Positions 25,703-34,724 are shown, counted from the first letter of the stretch. The stretch is 64,000 nt of DNA from Kitasatospora sp. NBC_00315 (GCF_041435095.1 NZ_CP108025.1:6572001-6636000); one strand, 5' to 3'. Program-made: numbers and translations. The notes: generated from the sequence alone by a model not told the origin.

Positions 25703-26883
25703 GCACCCGCGACGTCTACATCGTCGACGCCGTCCGCACCCCCGTCGGCAAGTACGGCGGTGCGCTCGCCGGCACCCGTCCCGACGACCTGGCCGCGCAC
25801 ACCCTGCGCGCCCTGCTGGAGCGCACCCCGCAGCTCGACCCGGCCCGCATCGACGACGTCGTCCTCGGCAACGCCAACGGCGCCGGCGAGGAGAACCGCG
25901 ACGTCGCCCGGATGGCCGTCCTCCTCGCCGGACTGCCCGTCACCGTGCCCGGCAGCACCGTGAACCGGCTCTGCGGCTCCGGCATGGAGGCCGTGATCCA
26001 GGCGTACCGCGCGGTCGCGCTCGGCGACGCCTCGATCGTGATCGCCGGCGGCGTCGAGTCGATGAGCCGCGCCCCCTGGGTCCTGCCCAAACCCGACCGG
26101 GCCTTCCCCGCCGGCCACCAGGAACTCTCCTCCACCACCCTCGGCTGGCGGCTCGTCAACCCTACGATGCCCGCCGAGTGGACGGTCCCGCTCGGCGAGG
26201 GCGCCGAACTCGTCGCCGACCGCCACGGCATCACCCGCGAGGCCCAGGACGCCTTCGCACTCGCCTCCCACCACAAGGCCGCCACCGCCTGGGCCGCGGG
26301 CGCGTACGACAGCGAGACCGTCCCCGTGCCGGGCACCGGCCTCCACCGCGACGAGAGCGTCCGCGACAACGCCTCCACGGAGGCGCTCGCCCGCCTCAAG
26401 CCGGTCTTCCGGCCCGGCGGGACGGTGACCGCGGGCAACGCCTCCCCGCTCAGCGACGGCGCGGCCGCCCTGCTGATCACCGACGAGGCGGGCCTCGTCG
26501 CCACCGGCCGCGAGCCGCTCGCCCGCATCCGCGCCTCCGCGGTCACCGGCATCGAGCCTCCCTACTTCGGCCTCGGCCCGGTGGAGGCCGTCCGCCGCGC
26601 ACTCCTGCGCGCCGGGCGCGGCGCCGGCGACGTCACCGTCTGTGAACTCAACGAGGCGTTCGCCGCCCAGGCACTCGGCTGCCTCACCCACTGGCCCGAC
26701 CTCGACCCCGGAGCCGTCAACCCCCGTGGCGGCGCCCTCGCACTCGGCCACCCTCTCGGCGCCTCGGGCGCCCGCATCACCGGCGCCGTCGCCCACCAGC
26801 TCGCCGCCGCCGGCTCGGGCCTCGGCCTCGCCACCCTCTGCATCGGCGTCGGCCAGGGCCTCGCCCTCGTCCTCGAAAGGTAG
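25699..26883 (+). CDS. pcaF: 3-oxoadipyl-CoA thiolase
   Basis: A 394-residue thiolase starting at GTG 25699, overlapping pcaJ by 4 bp. The acyl-accepting cysteine is in STVNRLCGSGMEAV (about residue 90), NEAFAAQALG carries the second motif, GHPLGASGARI the catalytic His, and CIGVGQGLALVLE the C-terminal Cys. It splits 3-oxoadipyl-CoA into succinyl-CoA and acetyl-CoA, the last step of the beta-ketoadipate pathway. Assignment over a general acetyl-CoA acetyltransferase rests on the pca context. Confidence 0.88.
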   Translation: MSTRDVYIVDAVRTPVGKYGGALAGTRPDDLAAHTLRALLERTPQLDPARIDDVVLGNANGAGEENRDVARMAVLLAGLPVTVPGSTVNRLCGSGMEAVIQAYRAVALGDASIVIAGGVESMSRAPWVLPKPDRAFPAGHQELSSTTLGWRLVNPTMPAEWTVPLGEGAELVADRHGITREAQDAFALASHHKAATAWAAGAYDSETVPVPGTGLHRDESVRDNASTEALARLKPVFRPGGTVTAGNASPLSDGAAALLITDEAGLVATGREPLARIRASAVTGIEPPYFGLGPVEAVRRALLRAGRGAGDVTVCELNEAFAAQALGCLTHWPDLDPGAVNPRGGALALGHPLGASGARITGAVAHQLAAAGSGLGLATLCIGVGQGLALVLER

Positions 26884-26888
26884 ACCCC

Positions 26889-27629
26889 GTGCTCCCCACC
26901 CAAGCGGACATCTCCCACGAGATCGACCGGCACGCGGGCGCCGGCGGAGGCCGTACCCACCCGGCCCGCGACTACCCGCCCTACCGCAGCGCCGCACTGC
27001 GCCACCCCAAGAACCCACTGGTCGCCGTGCACGACCCCGAGGCGGTCGAACTCTCCGGCCCCGCGTTCGGCACCACCGACGTCACCGACCTCGACGCCGA
27101 CCTCACCCGCCACCACCCCGGCGAACCCCTGGGCGAGCGCATCACCGTCACCGGCCGCGTCCTGGACCGCGACGGCCGACCCGTGCGCCGCCAGCTCGTC
27201 GAGATCTGGCAGGCCAACGCCGCCGGCCGCTACGCCCACCGGCGCGACCAGCACCCCGCCCCGCTCGACCCGAACTTCACCGGCGCCGGCCGCTGCCTCA
27301 CCGGTGACGACGGCAGCTACGCCTTCACCACGATCAAGCCCGGCGCCTACCCGTGGCGCAACCACACCGGTGCCTGGCGGCCCGCCCACATCCACTTCTC
27401 GCTGTTCGGCACCGCCTTCACCCAACGGCTCGTCACCCAGATGTACTTCCCCGGCGACCCGCTCTTCCCGTACGACCCGATCCTGCAGTCCGTCACCGAC
27501 CCCGCCGCCCGCGCCCGCCTGGTCGCCGCCTACGACCACGACCTCTCGACCCCCGAGTGGTCGCTCGGCTACCGCTGGGACATCGTCCTCGACGGGCCGT
27601 CCGCCACCTGGATCGAGGAAGGCCGCTGA
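26889..27629 (+). CDS. pcaH: Protocatechuate 3,4-dioxygenase, beta subunit
   Basis: A 246-residue intradiol dioxygenase subunit starting at GTG 26889. The N-terminal HPARDYPPYRSAALRHPKN region is typical of PcaH. The Fe(III) ligands are recognisable: Tyr in AAGRYAHRRDQH, Tyr in KPGAYPWRNHTG, and two His in WRPAHIHFSLFG. With PcaG it opens protocatechuate between the hydroxyls to 3-carboxy-cis,cis-muconate. It is coupled to pcaG by a shared ATG/TGA base. Confidence 0.94.
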   Translation: MLPTQADISHEIDRHAGAGGGRTHPARDYPPYRSAALRHPKNPLVAVHDPEAVELSGPAFGTTDVTDLDADLTRHHPGEPLGERITVTGRVLDRDGRPVRRQLVEIWQANAAGRYAHRRDQHPAPLDPNFTGAGRCLTGDDGSYAFTTIKPGAYPWRNHTGAWRPAHIHFSLFGTAFTQRLVTQMYFPGDPLFPYDPILQSVTDPAARARLVAAYDHDLSTPEWSLGYRWDIVLDGPSATWIEEGR

Positions 27630-28186
27630 TGCTCCCCACCCCCTCACAGACCGTCGGCCCCTTCTACGGCTACGCCCTGCCCTTCCCCGGCGGCGGCGAC
27701 CTCGCCCCGCCCGGCCGGCCCGGCACGATCACCGTGCACGGCCACGTCCTGGACGGCGCCGGCGAGCCCGTCCCCGACGCGCTGCTGGAGTTCTGGCAGC
27801 CCGCTCCCGACGGCACCCGCACCGGCGTTCCCGGCTCGATGCGCCGCGACCCCGTCACCGGTGGCCATCTCGGCCGCAACGGCACCGATTTCACCGGCTT
27901 CGCCCGGGTTCCCACCGACGCCGACGGCCACTGGACGCTGCACACCCTGGCGCCGGGCGGCGTTCCCTACCTCGCCGTGTGTGTCTTCGCCCGTGGCCTC
28001 CTCCACCACCTCCACACCCGCGCCTACCTGGCCGGTCACCCGCTGCTCGCGGCCGACCCCCTGCTGGCGGCGCTGGGGCCGGAGCGCCGCAGCACCCTGG
28101 AGACCACGCCCGACGGGCCGGGCCGGCACCGGTTCGACATCCGTCTCCAGGGCGAGAAGGAGACGGTCTTCCTTGCCTTCGACTGA
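27629..28186 (+). CDS. pcaG: Protocatechuate 3,4-dioxygenase, alpha subunit
   Basis: A 185-residue subunit beginning LPTPSQTVGPFYGYALPFPG, the conserved PcaG start. ALLEFWQPAPDG and VCVFARGLLHHLHTRAYLAG follow. As in the family it lacks the iron ligands of PcaH but shapes the active site of the alpha-beta protomer. Its end overlaps the presumed TTG start of pcaB by 14 bp. Confidence 0.93.
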   Translation: MLPTPSQTVGPFYGYALPFPGGGDLAPPGRPGTITVHGHVLDGAGEPVPDALLEFWQPAPDGTRTGVPGSMRRDPVTGGHLGRNGTDFTGFARVPTDADGHWTLHTLAPGGVPYLAVCVFARGLLHHLHTRAYLAGHPLLAADPLLAALGPERRSTLETTPDGPGRHRFDIRLQGEKETVFLAFD

Positions 28187-29561
28187 CCCCGCCCTCCCCC
28201 CGGACGACCTGGGGCTGCTCACCCCCGTCACCGCGGGTTCGCCCGTCACCGCGGCCACCGGCGACGCCGCGCTGCTCGCCGCGATGGTGCGGGCGGAGAC
28301 GGCGCTCACCCGGGCCCAGGCCGACCTCGGCCTCGCCCCGGCCGGCGCGGCCGACGTCCTGGCCGCAGCCGCCGGTGACCTCGACGTACGCGACATCGCA
28401 CTGCGCGCCCGAGCCGGCGGCAACCCCGTCATCCCGCTGGTCGCCGATCTCACGGCCGCGGTCGCCGCCCGCAGTCCGGGTGCCGCCGCCCACGTCCACC
28501 GCGGCGCCACCAGCCAGGACATCCTCGACACCGCCCTGATGCTCGTCGCCGTGGACGCCCTCGGCGCGACGATCACCGACCTCGGTCGGACCGCCGCAGC
28601 CCTGGCGGCCCTCGCCGAGCGACACCGCGACATCGCCATGCCCGGCCGGACCCTCACCCAGCACGCCGTCCCCACCACCTTCGGCCTCAAGGCCGCCGGC
28701 TGGCGCAGCCTCGTCCTCGACGCGCACCGCCGCCTCGCCGGCACCCGCGCCACCCTGCCCGCCCAACTCGGCGGCGCCGCAGGCACCCTGGCCGCCTTCC
28801 TGGCCCACGCCGAAGCCGACGGAGCCCCCCGCGAACCCGGCCTCGCCCTGAGGCTGCTCGCCGCCTACGCCCGCCGCACCGGACTCGCCGAACCACTGCT
28901 GCCCTGGCACACCCTGCGCACCCCGGTCGCCGACCTCGCCGCCGCACTCGCCTTCACCGCCGGCGCGCTCGGCAAGATCGCCGCCGACGTGCTCACCCTC
29001 TCCCGCACCGAGATCGGCGAGCTCACCGAGGGCGACGGCGGCGGCTCCTCGGCCATGCCGCACAAGTCGAACCCCGTGCGTGCCACCCTGATCGCGGGCA
29101 CCGCCCGTCAGGTCCCGGCCCTCGCCGCGATCCTGTTCGGCGCGATGGCCGCCGAGGACGAACGCCCGGCCGGCGCCTGGCACGCCGAATGGCAGCCGCT
29201 GCGTGACGCCCTGCGCCTCGTCGGCGGCGCCGCCCACGCGGCAGCCGAGCTCACCGAGAACCTGCAGGTCCACCCGCACCGGATGGCCGACAACCTCGAC
29301 CTCACCGGCGGCCTGGTGGTCACCGAGCATCTCGCCGCCGCCCTCGCACCCCTCGTCGGCCGGACCGAGGCAAAACAGGCACTCGCCCGCGCCGCCCGGC
29401 GCGCCGCCACCGAAATGCTCGACCTCGACGAGGCGCTCGACGCCGAGCCGGCCCTGACCGGACTGCTCCCCGAGCGCCGCCTGCGTGAGCTCATCGACCC
29501 CGCGAACTACCTGGGCGCCGCTGCGGCACTCGTCGACCGAGCCCTCAAGGAGCACCCGTGA
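28173..29561 (+). CDS. pcaB: 3-carboxy-cis,cis-muconate cycloisomerase
   Basis: A 462-residue member of the fumarase/aspartase superfamily. TTG 28173 is preferred because homologues need the DDLGLLTPVTAGSPV segment at residues 11-25 and no ATG or GTG lies upstream of it in frame. HRGATSQDILDTALMLV and the superfamily signature GGSSAMPHKSNPVRATLIAG are present. It lactonises the muconate made by PcaHG. The N-terminus overlaps pcaG, so translation is probably coupled. Confidence 0.9.
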   Translation: MPSTDPALPPDDLGLLTPVTAGSPVTAATGDAALLAAMVRAETALTRAQADLGLAPAGAADVLAAAAGDLDVRDIALRARAGGNPVIPLVADLTAAVAARSPGAAAHVHRGATSQDILDTALMLVAVDALGATITDLGRTAAALAALAERHRDIAMPGRTLTQHAVPTTFGLKAAGWRSLVLDAHRRLAGTRATLPAQLGGAAGTLAAFLAHAEADGAPREPGLALRLLAAYARRTGLAEPLLPWHTLRTPVADLAAALAFTAGALGKIAADVLTLSRTEIGELTEGDGGGSSAMPHKSNPVRATLIAGTARQVPALAAILFGAMAAEDERPAGAWHAEWQPLRDALRLVGGAAHAAAELTENLQVHPHRMADNLDLTGGLVVTEHLAAALAPLVGRTEAKQALARAARRAATEMLDLDEALDAEPALTGLLPERRLRELIDPANYLGAAAALVDRALKEHP

Positions 29562-29580
29562 GCCCTGAAGGAGCACCCGT
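29539..29580 (+). repeat. 21-bp tandem duplication at the pcaB/pcaL junction
   Basis: Two adjacent 21-bp copies (29539-29559 and 29560-29580) differ at one base, and each contains AAGGAGCACCCGT, i.e. a ribosome binding site. The first copy spans the end of pcaB; the second provides the RBS for pcaL. It creates two possible pcaL starts (GTG 29558 and ATG 29582). Confidence 0.75.
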
Positions 29581-29581
29581 G

Positions 29582-30742
29582 ATGTCGACCGTCCTGCACC
29601 ACCGCGCCGACGGTCCCGCCGACGCACCGGCCCTTCTCCTCGGGCCCTCGCTCGGCACCACCCTCGCGGTCTGGGACGCACAGGCCCCCGCCCTCGCGGC
29701 CACCCACCGCGTCGTCCGCTGGGACCTGCCCGGACACGGCGGCTCGCCTGCCACCCTCCTCGCCGCCGGGGCCACCGTGGCCGACCTCGCCGCCCGCGTC
29801 CTGGACCTCGCCGACCACCTCGGCGTCGACCGGTTCGCCTACGCCGGCATCTCCCTGGGCGGCGCCGTCGGGGCGCACCTCGCCGTCCACCACCCGCAGC
29901 GCGTCACCTCGCTCGCCCTGATCTGTTCCTCCGCCCGCTTCGGCGCACCCGACGCCTGGCGGGCCCGCGCCGCGCACGTCCGCACCGAAGGCACCGGCCC
30001 GCTCGCCGACACGGCCCCCGGCCGCTGGTTCACCCCCGCCTTCACCGACGAGCCCGTCGCCCGCGCCCTGGCCGCCGACCACCGCGCCGCCGACCCGCAG
30101 GGGTACGCAGCCTGCTGCGACGCCCTCGCCGCCTTCGACCTGCGCGCCGACCTGCACCTCATCACCGCACCCACCCTCGTCCTCGCCGGCCGCGACGACC
30201 CAGCCACCCCGCCCGCCCACGCCCGCGAACTCGCCGACGGCATCCCCGGCGCCACGCTCACCGAGATCGCCCGCGCCTCCCATCTCGCACCCGTCGAACG
30301 GCCGCACGCCGTCCTCGCCGCGCTCCGGGAGCACCTCGGCGGGCAACGGCCGGCGGGGGAGCGGGTGCGCCGCGCAGTCCTCGGCGATGCCCACGTCGAC
30401 CGAGCCGCCGCCCGGACCACCGCCTTCACCGCCCCCTTCCAGGACTTCATCACCCGCTACGCCTGGGGCGACATCTGGACCCGGCCCGGGCTGGACCGCC
30501 GCACCCGCAGCTGCATCACCCTCACCGCCCTCGTCGCCGGAGGCCACCACGAGGAACTCGTGCTGCACGTGAGGGCCGCCCTGCGCAACGGGCTCACCCC
30601 GGAGGAGATCGGCGAGGTCCTGCTCCAGAGCGCCGTCTACTGCGGTGTACCGGCCGCCAACGCCGCCTTCGCCGTCGCCGACCGCGTCCTGCGCGACGAC
30701 CACCTCCTCCCCGACCACCCTCTCGACGACAGGAACAGTTGA
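29582..30742 (+). CDS. pcaL: Fused 3-oxoadipate enol-lactonase / 4-carboxymuconolactone decarboxylase
   Basis: A 386-residue bifunctional PcaL as found in actinomycetes. ATG 29582 has AAGGAG at ideal distance; GTG 29558 is a weaker alternative. Residues 1-245 are the alpha/beta-hydrolase lactonase (PcaD) with nucleophile Ser in AGISLGGAVG, Asp in LAGRDDPATPP and His in ASHLAPVE. Residues 255-386 are the decarboxylase (PcaC) with RTRSCITLTALVAGGHHEEL and SAVYCGVPAANAAFAVADRV. It decarboxylates the lactone and opens it to 3-oxoadipate. Stop and pobA start overlap (TGATG). Confidence 0.93.
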   Translation: MSTVLHHRADGPADAPALLLGPSLGTTLAVWDAQAPALAATHRVVRWDLPGHGGSPATLLAAGATVADLAARVLDLADHLGVDRFAYAGISLGGAVGAHLAVHHPQRVTSLALICSSARFGAPDAWRARAAHVRTEGTGPLADTAPGRWFTPAFTDEPVARALAADHRAADPQGYAACCDALAAFDLRADLHLITAPTLVLAGRDDPATPPAHARELADGIPGATLTEIARASHLAPVERPHAVLAALREHLGGQRPAGERVRRAVLGDAHVDRAAARTTAFTAPFQDFITRYAWGDIWTRPGLDRRTRSCITLTALVAGGHHEELVLHVRAALRNGLTPEEIGEVLLQSAVYCGVPAANAAFAVADRVLRDDHLLPDHPLDDRNS

Positions 30743-32007
30743 TGCACACCACCGTCGGCATCATCGGCGGCGGCCCCGCAGGCCTCCTCCTCGCCCGCCT
30801 CCTCCACCGAGCAGGCATCGACAGCGTCGTCCTGGAGAGCCGCGACCGCGCCTACGTCGAACAGCGCCAGCGCGCCGGCATCCTGGAACAGACCACTGTC
30901 GACGCGCTGCGTGCCGCCGGGGCGGGTGAGCGAATGGACCGGGAGGGCCTCGTGCACCACGGCGTCGAACTGCGCTTCGACGGCCGCTCCCACCGCCTCG
31001 ACTTCCCCGCACTCACCGGCGGGCGCAGCGTCATGGTCTACGCCCAGACCGAGGTGGTGAAAGACCTCATCGCCCTGCAACTGCGGGAGGGCGGGCCGCT
31101 CCTGTTCGGCGCCGAGGTCGCAGGAGTGGACGGCGCGGACACCGACCGGCCGGTGATCCGCTACACGCACGAGGGCCGGGAGCAGACCCTGACCTGTGAC
31201 TACGTCGTGGGCTGCGACGGCTTCCACGGCGTTGCCAAGCGAGCGATCCCGGAGGCCGAGCGGCGCACCTTCGAGCGCACGTACCCGTACTCCTGGCTCG
31301 GTGTCCTGGCCGACGCGCCGCCGGTCGGCGACGAGCTGGTCTACGCCCACTCGGACCGCGGCTTCGCCCTGGCCAGCGTGCGCAGTCCCACGGTCAGCCG
31401 GCTCTACCTCCAGGTACCCAACGGCACCGACGTCGCCGACTGGCCCGACGAGAGGATCTGGGACGAACTCGGCCTCCGGCTCGCCTCGGAGGGCTCCGGC
31501 CCGCTCCACCGCGGACCGATCACCGCGAAGTCCGTGCTGCCGATGCGCAGCCACGTCACCGAACCGATGCGCTGGGGGCGGGTACTGCTCGCCGGCGACG
31601 CCGCCCACATCGTCCCGCCGACCGGCGCCAAGGGCCTCAACCTCGCCGCCGCCGACGTCATCGTGCTGGCCGCGGCTCTCACCGAGAGGTACACGACCGG
31701 CTCCACCACCCTTCTCGACACGTACTCCGACACCTGCCTGCGGCGAGTGTGGCGCGCCGAGCACTTCTCCTGGTTCATGACGACCACCCTGCACACAGAC
31801 CCGGGACACACGCCGTTCGAGCGCCGCCTCCAGATCTCCCAGCTGGAGCGCATCGCCACATCCACGCACGCCGCCGCCGAACTCGCCGAGAACTACGTCG
31901 GGCTGCCCGTCGGTATGTCGGCGGCCTGCCGCCCCAGAGTCACAGCAGGCTGCCGCACGGACGTGAGCGGCACCGCGGCAGCTGCGGCGAACTCGATGTC
32001 GTCGTAG
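30742..32007 (+). CDS. pobA: 4-hydroxybenzoate 3-monooxygenase with a replaced C-terminal tail
   Basis: The first 389 residues are a complete PobA: VGIIGGGPAGLLLARLLHRAG (FAD), GILEQTTVDALR, VVGCDGFHG (DG motif) and LAGDAAHIVPPTGAKGLNLA. It hydroxylates 4-hydroxybenzoate to protocatechuate with NAD(P)H. Characterised homologues end a few residues after AENYVGLP. Here the frame continues for about 30 residues (VGMSAACRPRVTAG onwards) that are antisense to a LacI-type regulator remnant. The catalytic body is intact, so activity is likely, but the last native residues are lost. It starts at ATG 30742, overlapping the pcaL stop. Confidence 0.9.
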   Translation: MHTTVGIIGGGPAGLLLARLLHRAGIDSVVLESRDRAYVEQRQRAGILEQTTVDALRAAGAGERMDREGLVHHGVELRFDGRSHRLDFPALTGGRSVMVYAQTEVVKDLIALQLREGGPLLFGAEVAGVDGADTDRPVIRYTHEGREQTLTCDYVVGCDGFHGVAKRAIPEAERRTFERTYPYSWLGVLADAPPVGDELVYAHSDRGFALASVRSPTVSRLYLQVPNGTDVADWPDERIWDELGLRLASEGSGPLHRGPITAKSVLPMRSHVTEPMRWGRVLLAGDAAHIVPPTGAKGLNLAAADVIVLAAALTERYTTGSTTLLDTYSDTCLRRVWRAEHFSWFMTTTLHTDPGHTPFERRLQISQLERIATSTHAAAELAENYVGLPVGMSAACRPRVTAGCRTDVSGTAAAAANSMSS

Positions 32008-32112
32008 CCGACCAGCGCGATGTCCTCGGGGACCCGGACGCCGGCCGCGAACACCGCCTGCAGCATGCCAAGCGCCAGCAGGTCGTTGGCGCAGAACACC
32101 GCCCTCGGACGC
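31915..32112 (-). pseudogene. LacI-family regulator, C-terminal effector-domain fragment
   Basis: The reverse strand reads VFCANDLLALGMLQAVFAAG, VRVPEDIALVGYDDIEFAAA, then VPLTSVRQPAVTLGRQAAD. These are the classic consecutive motifs of the LacI/GalR effector domain. There is no DNA-binding domain, and the frame breaks at both ends. The left break is the fusion with pobA at about 31912. Sugar-type LacI genes normally accompany transport or glycosidase operons; a glycosidase module and a sugar permease fragment occur elsewhere in the window. Confidence 0.7.
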
Positions 32113-32471
32113 GGATCAAGGCGGCACCTATATCGGCACGCCCGCCTTCCCGAAGGCCGCCAAGATCTTCACCAGGAACGGACAGCGGCGCGCCAACCTC
32201 ACCCACGCCACCCGCACCATCCGCGATAAACGCACCACCTCCGGCCCCTCGCCACCAGCATTATCGAACCCGGCCGCGTTGAAGGAGTCCACGGCCCCCG
32301 AACCCTCGACGTCGTCCTCCTGGACAGTTGACGTACGTAGAGGCGGCGCATCATGCAGGGGCGCTGGCCACTGTGCAGGCGGGCGTGTGTCGGTCCGGTC
32401 ACACTGGTGAGCGAGGGCCGGTCTGGCCTGGGCCGTCTGCCCGCAAGCCTTCGCGGAGGAGGGTGAGGGAC
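32113..32471. other. Junction DNA between the LacI fragment and the SpoIIE-type gene
   Basis: No gene is recognised. The forward frame GTYIGTPAFPKAAKIFTRNG at about 32127-32186 looks protein-like and ends within 200 bp, but I cannot assign it. The stretch must contain the promoter of the SpoIIE-type gene. GCGGAGGAGG at 32453-32462 is that gene's RBS. Confidence 0.4.
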
Positions 32472-34724
32472 ATGAGCGGCTTCCTCGGAAATGAATCGGT
32501 GCTTCTGGTGGGGGGCGACGACGTTCTCGGCTGGTCCCCCGGTACCGAGCAGTACCTCGGCGTACCGGCGGATCGGATGAGGGAGACCCGGGTACCCGAC
32601 CTTCTCGACCCGTGGCCCGGCAGATCCGGAGGCGAGGCCCCGCCCTCCTCCTGGTCGGCCACGCTACGAAGTACGGGCATGCCGGTGAGGTGCCAGCTGC
32701 TGCCCGTAGCGGGGGCAGGGGCCGCAGACTGCCTGCTGCGGCTGCTTCCGGAGAGGACGGCGCAGTACGCGGACCAGGACGCGGCTCTGCTGCAGGCACT
32801 CTTCTCCCAGGCGAAGGTCGGTCTCGCCGTCCACGACGCCGCACTCCGGGTGACCCGGGTGAGCCTCGACGAACAGTTCGGATCCCCCTCCGGGGGTTCC
32901 ATGGTGGAACGGCTGGGCGGGCAGCCGCTGGCTGAGGCACTGGTCGCCCAGGACGCCGCCGAGATCGAGGTGCAGCTCCGGCGCGTGCTGGAGACGGGAG
33001 AGGCGATGGTCGAGGTCCCTCAACGTGCTCGTAGTGCCGAGCAGCCTCTGTCGGACCGCATCGTGTCCTTGTCGGCGATCCCGTTGTCGGGCCCGGACGG
33101 CAGCCGGTGCGGCGTTGTGGTGGCGTTCACCGACATCACGGCCGAGCACCGGGAGAAGGAGGGCCGCTTCCTCGCCGGGGAAGCGGCGCGCCGCATCGGT
33201 GCCGATCTCGATCCCGCGCAGTGTGCACGGGAGCTGGTGGAGGTCCTCGTGCCGGCCTTCGCCGACGGGGCTGCCGTCGACCTCTCTGAGGCCGTGCTGT
33301 CCGGCGAGGAGCCGGACGACTTCTCCGGACAAGCGGCCCGATTGCGCGTCGCCTCACTCGGCCGCTGCGAACGCCTTCCTGAGCCGGACCAGGACCCTGC
33401 TCTCCCAGATCCGTCCGCCGTGCCGGACGCGGGCGAATCTGGGGTGTTCTCCCTACTGGCCGGCGCACTGCAGGCACGCGGCCGGACCCTCGGCCGGGTG
33501 CTGATGCAGCGGCTGCCCGCGCGGCTGCCCTTCGACGCCCTCGACGAGGACATCGCCGAGGAGGTCGTCACCCGGGCCGCCCTGAGCATCGACAACGCCC
33601 GGCGGTTCGTGCATGAGCGCCGCAGCGCCGAGGCGCTTCAGCGAAGCCTCCTGCCGCCGTCCGTCGAGGACGTCAGCGCCGCAGACATCGCGTACCTCCA
33701 CGTGCCTTCCCCGTCCCCGGCGGCGAACTGCGGTGCCTGGGCCGATGCGGTGCCGCTGTCCTCGGCGAGGGTCGCCTTCGTGGCCGGGACCACTGCCGCC
33801 CGCGGGGTCGCCGCGGCTGCTGCGGCCGGTCGGCTGCGCACCGCGATCCAGACCCTCTCCGACCTCGACCTCGCTCCCGAGGAAGTGCTGACCCACATCG
33901 ACGAGCTCGTGCGGCGACTGGCGCGCCACCGCGCGCACACCGGGCCACCGGCGGACCGTGACGGACGTGCGGGCGAGATCGGGGCCACCTGTCTCTACGC
34001 CGTCTACGATCCGGTCACAGGCCATTGCGCCATGGCCAGTGCGGGTCACATGGCCCCTGTGGTCATCTGTCCTGGTGGCGAGGCCGCTCCGGTCCCGATC
34101 GAACCCCGGCAGGCGCTCGGGGTCGGTGACCTGCCCTATGAGACCGTCGAGCTGCGTCTCGATCCCGGCAGCGTGCTGCTGTTCCTCGCCGGTGGTGCCA
34201 CCCTCCCGGCGGAAAGGGCCGAATCGGCCACCGCAGGGGGCAGAGTCGCAGCACTCCACGACCTTCTTGAAGAAACCCTCGGTGCGCCCGGCGCGGCCGG
34301 AAGGGACGGAGCAGCCCTGGCGGCTCGCGTGCGGCGGCTGGCCCCCGAAAACACCACCCACTTCCGGTTCCCGGCGGACCCGTCCGTTGTCGCCCACGCC
34401 AGACAAGCGGTGACGCGCACGCTGGCCTCCTGGGACCTGGAGCATCTGGCCTTCGCCAGCGAACTCGTGGCCAGCGAGCTGGTCACCAACGCGATCCGGT
34501 ACGCCGGCAGCCCAGTGGACCTACGTCTGATCAGGGACCGGTCCCTGATCTGTGAGGTCTCCGACCCCAGTCAGACCCAGCCGCACCTGCGCCATGCCCG
34601 GCCGACGGACGAGGGCGGCCGCGGTCTGTTCCTCGTGCACCAGCTCACACAACAGTGGGGCAGCCGGTACACGAGGGACGGCAAGACGATCTGGACGGCG
34701 CAGCAGATCGACGCTGCGGTATGA
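32472..34724 (+). CDS. SpoIIE-family PAS-PP2C-HATPase protein with degenerate phosphatase site
   Basis: A 750-residue cytoplasmic protein starting at ATG 32472 (GGAGGAGG upstream; in-frame GTG 32463 is too close to it). Order: N-terminal PAS-like region, a second PAS at about 105-215 ending VVVAFTDITAEHREKEG, a GAF-like region, PP2C/SpoIIE domain at about 380-600, HATPase at about 620-745. Relatives have GGDWYDVIPL and VGDVVGHG, whose Asp residues bind Mn. Here the same places read ANCGAWADAVPLS and VAGTTAARG, and the third acidic motif is FLAGGATLP. The kinase-like domain keeps SELVTNAIRYAG and DEGGRGLFLVHQL. So it is probably a dead phosphatase with an active or regulatory anti-sigma-type kinase domain. 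Confidence 0.85.
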   Translation: MSGFLGNESVLLVGGDDVLGWSPGTEQYLGVPADRMRETRVPDLLDPWPGRSGGEAPPSSWSATLRSTGMPVRCQLLPVAGAGAADCLLRLLPERTAQYADQDAALLQALFSQAKVGLAVHDAALRVTRVSLDEQFGSPSGGSMVERLGGQPLAEALVAQDAAEIEVQLRRVLETGEAMVEVPQRARSAEQPLSDRIVSLSAIPLSGPDGSRCGVVVAFTDITAEHREKEGRFLAGEAARRIGADLDPAQCARELVEVLVPAFADGAAVDLSEAVLSGEEPDDFSGQAARLRVASLGRCERLPEPDQDPALPDPSAVPDAGESGVFSLLAGALQARGRTLGRVLMQRLPARLPFDALDEDIAEEVVTRAALSIDNARRFVHERRSAEALQRSLLPPSVEDVSAADIAYLHVPSPSPAANCGAWADAVPLSSARVAFVAGTTAARGVAAAAAAGRLRTAIQTLSDLDLAPEEVLTHIDELVRRLARHRAHTGPPADRDGRAGEIGATCLYAVYDPVTGHCAMASAGHMAPVVICPGGEAAPVPIEPRQALGVGDLPYETVELRLDPGSVLLFLAGGATLPAERAESATAGGRVAALHDLLEETLGAPGAAGRDGAALAARVRRLAPENTTHFRFPADPSVVAHARQAVTRTLASWDLEHLAFASELVASELVTNAIRYAGSPVDLRLIRDRSLICEVSDPSQTQPHLRHARPTDEGGRGLFLVHQLTQQWGSRYTRDGKTIWTAQQIDAAV

